Origin: an uncultured Gemmatimonadaceae bacterium | GTDB lineage: Bacteria > Gemmatimonadota > Gemmatimonadetes > Gemmatimonadales > Gemmatimonadaceae | Assembly: GCA_955652635.1 (NCBI GenBank) | Contig: CATPBN010000120.1 | Location: 1 to 10,978 of the forward strand | DNA: 10,978 nucleotides | Direction: 5' to 3' | Part shown: piece after piece, positions 7,237 through 10,978 of the stretch | Layout of the letters: every line of letters starts with the position of its first letter | Position numbering within the stretch: the stretch's first letter is position 1 | The notes under the pieces: model-generated | Seen by the model: only the letters and a program-made list of their open reading frames with translations | Told to the model about the DNA's origin: nothing | Databases searched by the model: none | Position numbers and translations under genes: made by a program

Positions 7237-8345
7237 GCTACGCTGCCAAGCGCGTCGAGACAGCGCTCCATCAGCTCCCACGGTCCGATTCCAATCCGCA
7301 AAGCATCGCCGATACCGGGTAGCGCTGCCATCTCGCGCACGGCGATTCCCAGACGGCGCAGCTGACTGGATACGGGGGCGCCATCTTTCACGGGGAGCAG
7401 AACGAAATTCGCCGCCGAGGGAAGCGAATCGATGCCGCGCAGCGCGAGCTCCTGCCGGAACCGCGCGCGATTCGCTACGACCTCCGCAACGCGCTCTGCC
7501 ACCCAGCCCTGATCGTTCTCGAGAGCCGCTATCGCCGCGCGCTCGGCAAGCGCATTCACCTTGTAGGGGCCACGCGCCTTCATGATTTCACCGACAAGCT
7601 CTGGCGAGCCGATGCCGTAGCCGACGCGCAGCCCTGCGAGTCCGAACGCCTTGGACAACGTTCTTGTTACGAGAACCGGACGGCCGCTTCCCCCTTCCCG
7701 CTTCCCCCTTCCCCCAGAGACGAGGTCGGTGAAGCTGTCGCCGCCAAACTCTGAGTACGCTTGATCGATTATCACCAATCCCGCAGCCCCTTGGACGATT
7801 ATTTCCACAGCCTCGCGCGAGAACGCTCCACCAGTTGGGTTGTTGGGGGAGCAGAGGTACGTAATCCGTGCTCCGGTTTCGACCATGGCCGAGGCATCCG
7901 CATCGAGTCCCGCGGTGAGCGGCACTTCGACCGGAATGAGACCGCTCGCTCTCGCGAACACCGGGATCATGCTGAAAGACGGCGACGGCAGGCATAGGGC
8001 TTCGCCGGGTTCGCCGAACGCGCGGATGGCGGAATCGAGAACGTCGTCCGATCCACAGCCCGCGACGATCATCTCCGGAGACACTCCCACATAATCTGCC
8101 AGCGTCTCCCTGAGCGCCGGCTCGAACGCCGCGGGATAGCGCGTCACGCTCTCCTCGGCGGTCGCGCCCAACATGCGCAGCGCGCTGGGCGGCGCGCCCC
8201 ACAGGTTGGTGTTGTCGCTCAGATCGACCGCGCACCGGTCTCGGGAGGTTGAGTACAGCGGAATGTCGCGATAGCTCGCACGCTTGAGCCGAGCGATTCC
8301 ATCTGTCGACCGCTTGATCGCGGTGCCGCGCCCGATGGCCGTCAC
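7233..8345 (-). CDS. hisC: histidinol-phosphate aminotransferase (HisC)
   Basis: 370-residue fold-type I PLP enzyme that transaminates imidazole acetol phosphate to histidinol phosphate. N169 (S-P-N-N-P-T-G), D194 and Y197 (I-I-D-Q-A-Y) bind PLP; K232 in T-L-S-K-A-F-G-L-A-G-L-R forms the Schiff base; the C-terminal substrate-carboxylate Arg is in A-L-R-I-G-I-G. The GTG start overlaps the hisD stop (GTGA). Residues 211-221, just before the K232 strand, are a Gly/Arg/Lys-rich loop encoded by a 7-bp tandem repeat (see 7687-7714); most HisC proteins have only a short turn here. The N-terminus is about 20 residues longer than many homologues. Confidence 0.96.
   Translation of the reverse strand: MTAIGRGTAIKRSTDGIARLKRASYRDIPLYSTSRDRCAVDLSDNTNLWGAPPSALRMLGATAEESVTRYPAAFEPALRETLADYVGVSPEMIVAGCGSDDVLDSAIRAFGEPGEALCLPSPSFSMIPVFARASGLIPVEVPLTAGLDADASAMVETGARITYLCSPNNPTGGAFSREAVEIIVQGAAGLVIIDQAYSEFGGDSFTDLVSGGRGKREGGSGRPVLVTRTLSKAFGLAGLRVGYGIGSPELVGEIMKARGPYKVNALAERAAIAALENDQGWVAERVAEVVANRARFRQELALRGIDSLPSAANFVLLPVKDGAPVSSQLRRLGIAVREMAALPGIGDALRIGIGPWELMERCLDALGSVA
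7687..7714. repeat. heptanucleotide tandem repeat, four copies of CTTCCCS, inside hisC
   Basis: On the plus strand the units are CTTCCCC, CTTCCCG, CTTCCCC and CTTCCCC, back to back. The hisC coding strand therefore reads a purine-only run of G(3-5)AAG blocks with one C. It encodes the G-G-R-G-K-R-E-G-G-S-G loop of HisC. Because the unit is 7 bp, gain or loss of one copy would shift the reading frame before the catalytic lysine. Confidence 0.8.
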
Positions 8346-9655
8346 GGCGTGCTCCAGCGCAGTGCTGCCCGCGCGTGGTTCGGTAGACCTTCAGCGTCAG
8401 CGAGAATTGACGCGTCGCCGGAGAGTCGGCGAGCGGCGTCGCGAGTGACTCTCTGATAGTACGTCCAACGCACGAAATCGAGCGGACCCAGTCCCGAAAA
8501 GCTCCGGGCGAGCCCGCCGGTTGGAAGAACGTGATTGCCACCGGTGATGTAATCGCCGAAAACCACGGACGATTGCTCACCGATGAACACACTTCCCGCA
8601 TTCCGGATTTGTGGCAGAAGGCTTTCCGCGTTCCGGACCGCCAGCAACAAATGCTCTGGAGCAAACTGGGTCGCGAAGTCAATTGACTCCGTCGCCGAAT
8701 CGGCGGAGAGAATTGCTCCGTTCTGTTCCAGCGCGGCGCGAACGACTTCCGCGCGGGGAGACCCAGCAAGCTCCCGCCCAATTCCATCGATGATTCTGCC
8801 GAGCGCATCGCGGCAGGTCGAAATCACGACGATGCATGCATCGACATCGTGTTCAGCCTGCGCTACGACTTCTCGCGCGATCGTCTCACTGTCGCAGGTC
8901 TCGTCGCAGATGACCATCAACTCGCTGGGCCCAGCTGGCGAATCAATCCCGACGTCTCTGCTCACCAGCAGCTTAGCCTCGGCGACGTAGGCGTTGCCGG
9001 GTCCAACGACCTTGTCGACGCGCGGGACTGTCGCGGTGCCGTATGCCATCGCCGCGATTGCTCCCGCGCCACCCAATGCGAAGACCCGGTCCACTTCCCC
9101 GATCTCGCACGCCGCGAGCACTACCGGCGCGGGATAACCGTCAGCGCGCGGGGGAGAGCAGAGAACGATCTCGGATACTCCAGCAACGCGCGCGGGAACA
9201 GCGGCCATCAGCACGCTGCTCGCGTAAGACGCACGCCCACCAGGCGCGTAGATACCAACACACTGCAGAGGATCCGGCCTTCTGCCAACGATGACCCCGG
9301 GCTCCGTCTCGATCTCGACTGCCTGCGGCGGAGATGCAGAGTGCACGACGGCGATGTTGCGGGCTGCACGCTCCAGCGCCGCTCGCAGGCCACGGTCGAG
9401 AGATGCGACCGCTTGCCGTCTGACTTCGGTCGGGACCTCGAGCGACTCGAGCGCGACGCTGTCGTATTCGCGAGCCATCTCGAACAGCGCGCGATCACCG
9501 TCGACGCGAGTGCGCCGCAGGATGTTCGCCGTGCGCTGTCGAACCTCGCTGTCAGACTGTTTCGCTCGCAGCAGCAGCGAGTCGCGGTCCCGGTCTGGCA
9601 GATCGCGCAGAGCAGACGCGTACCTGAAGAGTGATTTCTCGGCGGCGAGCGTCAC
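8342..9655 (-). CDS. hisD: histidinol dehydrogenase (HisD)
   Basis: 437 residues, the normal length. It carries out the last two steps, histidinol to histidinal to histidine, with 2 NAD+ and zinc. Zinc ligands are Q266 and H269 (V-A-Q-A-E-H-D), D368 (F-G-D-Y-I) and H427 near the C-terminus; the catalytic pair is E334-H335 (F-A-P-E-H-L). The signature G218-P-G-N-A-Y-V and A241-G-P-S-E are present. The GTG start overlaps the hisG stop by 4 nt, and a GGAG about a dozen bases upstream can serve as ribosome site. It overlaps hisC by 4 nt. Confidence 0.98.
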   Translation of the reverse strand: MTLAAEKSLFRYASALRDLPDRDRDSLLLRAKQSDSEVRQRTANILRRTRVDGDRALFEMAREYDSVALESLEVPTEVRRQAVASLDRGLRAALERAARNIAVVHSASPPQAVEIETEPGVIVGRRPDPLQCVGIYAPGGRASYASSVLMAAVPARVAGVSEIVLCSPPRADGYPAPVVLAACEIGEVDRVFALGGAGAIAAMAYGTATVPRVDKVVGPGNAYVAEAKLLVSRDVGIDSPAGPSELMVICDETCDSETIAREVVAQAEHDVDACIVVISTCRDALGRIIDGIGRELAGSPRAEVVRAALEQNGAILSADSATESIDFATQFAPEHLLLAVRNAESLLPQIRNAGSVFIGEQSSVVFGDYITGGNHVLPTGGLARSFSGLGPLDFVRWTYYQRVTRDAARRLSGDASILADAEGLPNHARAALRWSTP

Positions 9656-10515
9656 GGCATCAGGCGCTCCACACGCGTGACGAGGATGCCGCTGGCATCG
9701 AGAGCCTTGAGTGCAGCAATCGTTTTATAGACCGTCGTCGCGTCCACCACCGCGTGCACGGCAACGCGATCGCCGCCGTTCAGGATGTCGATCACGGTCG
9801 GCCCATTGATGCCGGGGATGATCTCCTTCACTGCCTCGAGTGAGCGGCGTGGGACGTTCGCCATCAAGTATCGCGTTCCCCGGGCACGAACGACCGAGTC
9901 CAACGCCATGATGAGCATGGCCACTGCATCGCTTTTCGATTGCTGGAAGACGGCGTCGCATCTGGTGACGAGCTGCGCGCGCGACGTGAGTAGTGTGCCG
10001 ACCTCTCGAAGTCCGTTGACCTTGAGCGTCGAGCCGGTGGAGGTGATGTCGACGATGATGTCGGCGATGCCCATGAGCGGCGCGATTTCCGCGGCGCCGG
10101 ATATGGGTACGACCTCGACCTTCTGGTCGCGCGCCTGAAAGAACTCCCGCGTCACGTTCGGGAACGAAGTCGCGATCCTGGTGCCGGGTGTAATATCTTC
10201 GAGCGTCGTGATGACGCTGTCTTCGCGCGCCGCCGCAACGAGGCGGCACTCACCGAAGCCAAGGTCGAGTCTCGCCTCCACGCGATGCCCCGTTTCGCAG
10301 ACCAGGTCCCAGCCGGTGACACCGGCGTCCGCAACTCCGTCGGCGACGAACTCTGGTATGTCCTGCGCGCGAACGAACAGCGCCTCGAACTCGCCGCCGA
10401 GCGAAGCCGAGAGCGCGCGCTCGCCCCTGGTGCGCACGGGCAAGCCGGCGTCCCCGAATAGCTCGCGCGTTTCGTCCGCGAGTCGTCCTTTGTTTGGCAA
10501 TGCGATCTTGAGCAT
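9652..10515 (-). CDS. hisG: ATP phosphoribosyltransferase, long form (HisG)
   Basis: 287 residues from ATG 10515; the conserved L-K-I-A-L-P-N-K-G-R-L begins right there. It couples ATP and PRPP to phosphoribosyl-ATP, the first committed step. P7-N-K-G-R-L, the F-V-R-A-Q-D-I stretch and G65-V-T-G-W-D are typical. The PRPP loop is D152-I-I-V-D-I-T-S-T-G-S-T-L164. The last 75 or so residues (M218-A-N-V-P, I-P-G-I-N-G-P-T, A-V-H-A-V-V) form the ACT-like HisG_C domain, which mediates histidine feedback in long-form enzymes. No HisZ partner is therefore expected. A TTG at 10536 in frame lies in the terminator T-run and is not a credible start. No purine-rich Shine-Dalgarno sequence is visible before ATG 10515. 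It is the first structural gene after the attenuator. Confidence 0.97.
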   Translation of the reverse strand: MLKIALPNKGRLADETRELFGDAGLPVRTRGERALSASLGGEFEALFVRAQDIPEFVADGVADAGVTGWDLVCETGHRVEARLDLGFGECRLVAAAREDSVITTLEDITPGTRIATSFPNVTREFFQARDQKVEVVPISGAAEIAPLMGIADIIVDITSTGSTLKVNGLREVGTLLTSRAQLVTRCDAVFQQSKSDAVAMLIMALDSVVRARGTRYLMANVPRRSLEAVKEIIPGINGPTVIDILNGGDRVAVHAVVDATTVYKTIAALKALDASGILVTRVERLMP

Positions 10516-10534
10516 GAGATGAGTGGTGGATAGC

Positions 10535-10563
10535 AAAAAGCCCGTCCGGGAAGGAGACGGGCT
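10535..10563 (-). terminator. attenuator terminator before hisG
   Basis: On the minus strand AGCCCGTC (10563-10556), a 9-nt loop and GACGGGCT (10546-10539) form a perfect 8-bp stem, followed directly by T residues (10538-10535). It ends 19 nt before the hisG ATG, so it lies inside the 5' leader and can act only as a conditional terminator. Confidence 0.9.
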
Positions 10564-10646
10564 GCGGAAGCTCTGTGAGTGGAGTCTGACTAGCCGACTA
10601 TAGTCTGACGTGCACGCGCAAAAGCGCCCCGCGGCCCGTTAGGCCG
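10557..10646 (-). promoter_or_regulatory. his attenuator: competing hairpin segments (1:2, 2:3 antiterminator)
   Basis: Segment 2 is ACGGGCCGCGG (10639-10629) and segment 3 is CCGCAGCCCGT (10567-10557). They are complementary at 10 of 11 positions, with one C/A mismatch. Segment 3 contains most of the 5' arm of the terminator, so 2:3 pairing blocks termination. Segment 2 can instead pair with CGGCC (10646-10642) just after the clustered His codons, through GGCCG (10636-10632), with a 5-nt loop. This is the layout of a trp/his-type switch: ribosomes stalled at His codons break 1:2 and allow 2:3. Pairings are read by eye; no folding energies were computed. Confidence 0.8.
10583..10609. repeat. 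8-bp direct repeat AGTCTGAC around the leader stop
   Basis: AGTCTGAC occurs at 10583-10590 and 10602-10609, and the 10-bp palindrome GACTATAGTC lies at 10596-10605. On the minus strand GACTA (10605-10601) can pair with TAGTC (10592-10588) across 8 nt. It overlaps the leader stop codon and fills the spacer between attenuator segments 2 and 3. The role is unknown. Confidence 0.4.
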
Positions 10647-10684
10647 TGGTGGCTGTGCGCATGGCGGATGGAAGTGAATGTCAT
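10598..10684 (-). CDS. hisL: his operon leader peptide (HisL), His-rich
   Basis: A 28-codon ORF from ATG 10684 to TAG 10598, too short for ordinary gene callers. It begins M-T-F-T-S-I-R-H-A-H-S-H-H-G. Histidines are at 8, 10, 12, 13 and 25, so four of six consecutive codons are His (10663-10646). It ends in L-R-V-H-V-R-L. The His cluster stands directly before attenuator segment 2 and is followed by the terminator and hisG, which is the expected design for sensing charged tRNA-His. No convincing Shine-Dalgarno sequence precedes the ATG, and the predicted transcript start is at or next to it. An in-frame TTG at 10720 exists but lies in the presumed -35 box. The peptide itself probably has no function after translation. 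Confidence 0.85.
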   Translation of the reverse strand: MTFTSIRHAHSHHGLTGRGALLRVHVRL

Positions 10685-10691
10685 TGTCCCA

Positions 10692-10720
10692 ATGCTAAAC
10701 CATGCGCGACCGAATCGCAA
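10692..10720 (-). promoter_or_regulatory. probable his operon promoter
   Basis: On the minus strand TTGCGA (10720-10715; 4 of 6 match to TTGACA) is followed after exactly 17 nt by TAGCAT (10697-10692; 4 of 6 match to TATAAT). The expected start, about 7 nt after the -10 box, is at 10685-10684, at the A of the leader ATG. The TANNNT-N7-ATG spacing is that seen for leaderless transcripts. Confidence 0.6.
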
Positions 10721-10764
10721 CAGTGTTCCACCCGAGAGGTACATCCCTTGCTCTTCGTCCGTAT

Positions 10765-10978
10765 ATGACCTCCCCACGGGCGATTACAGCATTGTCGGGC
10801 GCCGCTATTGCCGGCGGAATCGGCGTAGCCGTAAAGCGCGATTCCACAACGGCGATCAATCGCGCAGTTCGACGGCGGATTCATCCGAGGCGATCCGCAG
10901 TCCTGAGATCCGTGGCAACGGCGATCAGCTACTTCGCCGGCCCCCGAACCCACCCCTACACGTCTGCGGGGTTGGGAC
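10765..10978 (+). CDS. divergent gene, N-terminal part; possible PAP2-type membrane protein
   Basis: An open frame runs from ATG 10765 off the right edge, with 71 full codons visible. It begins M-T-S-P-R-A-I-T-A-L and continues with a small hydrophobic stretch, a D-S-T-T-A-I-N-R-A-V-R-R segment and A-I-S-Y-F-A-G-P. The order of an Asp, an amphipathic helix, a basic H-P-R-R segment and then I-S-x-x-A-G-P resembles the N-terminal end of many PAP2 phosphatases, but no catalytic motif lies inside the window, so the family is a guess. In-frame alternatives are ATG 10702 and GTG 10723, which would place the start inside the his promoter; an in-frame TAA at 10696 closes the frame. No clear ribosome site is seen for any of them. 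It is transcribed away from the his operon. Confidence 0.5.
   Translation, partial: MTSPRAITALSGAAIAGGIGVAVKRDSTTAINRAVRRRIHPRRSAVLRSVATAISYFAGPRTHPYTSAGLG

Noticed and set aside
7588..8808. 406-codon minus-strand open frame
   Set aside because: It runs in another frame over hisD and hisC, both fully supported by catalytic residues; composition is typical of an off-frame translation.
10516..10536. TTG 10536 as hisG start
   Set aside because: It lies in the T-run of the terminator and adds seven non-conserved residues; ATG 10515 matches the conserved HisG N-terminus.
10725..10733. GGGTGGAAC on the minus strand upstream of hisL, resembling the core of a T-box (AGGGTGGNACCGCG)
   Set aside because: The match ends after GGGTGGAAC, it lies upstream of the predicted promoter, there is no specifier-stem region before it, and it is not complementary to the terminator arm. 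The His-rich leader ORF explains the regulation better.
10681..10953. 90-codon minus-strand open frame upstream of the leader ORF
   Set aside because: It is Cys/Gly/Arg-rich without recognisable motifs, runs through the his promoter and lies antisense to a better frame on the plus strand starting at 10765.
1..10978. CRISPR arrays, tRNA or rRNA genes, insertion sequences, attachment sites
   Set aside because: No spaced repeats, transposase motifs, inverted terminal repeats or RNA gene sequences were seen; the window is almost wholly accounted for by the named genes.

Overview
The window is a compact bacterial region of high GC content. Nearly every base is coding, and all complete genes lie on the minus strand. 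It holds a complete histidine biosynthesis operon, read right to left as hisG-hisD-hisC-hisH-hisA-hisB-hisF-hisN-hisIE. Seven of the eight junctions overlap by 4 nt (ATGA or GTGA), and hisH/hisA overlap by 10 nt. With both domains of HisIE counted, all ten steps from PRPP to histidine are encoded. HisG is the long form with its own C-terminal regulatory domain, so no hisZ is needed. HisB is a monofunctional, unusually short dehydratase, and the phosphatase step is given to an IMPase-type HisN. The taxon cannot be fixed from the sequence; gene content and base use would suit Gemmatimonadota or a similar environmental lineage, held at low confidence.

The most informative non-coding stretch lies upstream of hisG (about 10516-10764). 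It contains what looks like a complete ribosome-mediated his attenuator: a 17-nt-spaced promoter, a 28-codon leader ORF with His codons at positions 8, 10, 12, 13 and 25, an 11-nt segment just after the His codons that can pair 10 of 11 bases with the 5' side of the terminator, and a GC-rich hairpin followed by a T-run just before hisG. The predicted transcription start falls at or next to the leader ATG, so the leader may be translated from a leaderless end.

Left of the his genes (1-3138), on the same strand and with no evident terminator between, lie three envelope genes: a secreted PAP2 phosphatase, an ArnT-like GT-C glycosyltransferase, and a UbiA-family prenyltransferase cut by the window edge. 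The UbiA protein resembles decaprenyl-phosphate phosphoribosyltransferase (DPPR synthase). The same three classes sit together in the mycobacterial Rv3805c-Rv3807c region, which makes lipid-linked arabinose from PRPP and transfers it. A polyprenyl-phosphate-pentose pathway beside the his operon, which also consumes PRPP, is therefore a reasonable hypothesis, but only that.

At the right edge a divergent plus-strand gene begins; its first 71 or so codons are visible and could belong to a second PAP2-type membrane protein. A 7-bp tandem repeat (four units) lies inside hisC and could in principle change the reading frame by slippage.
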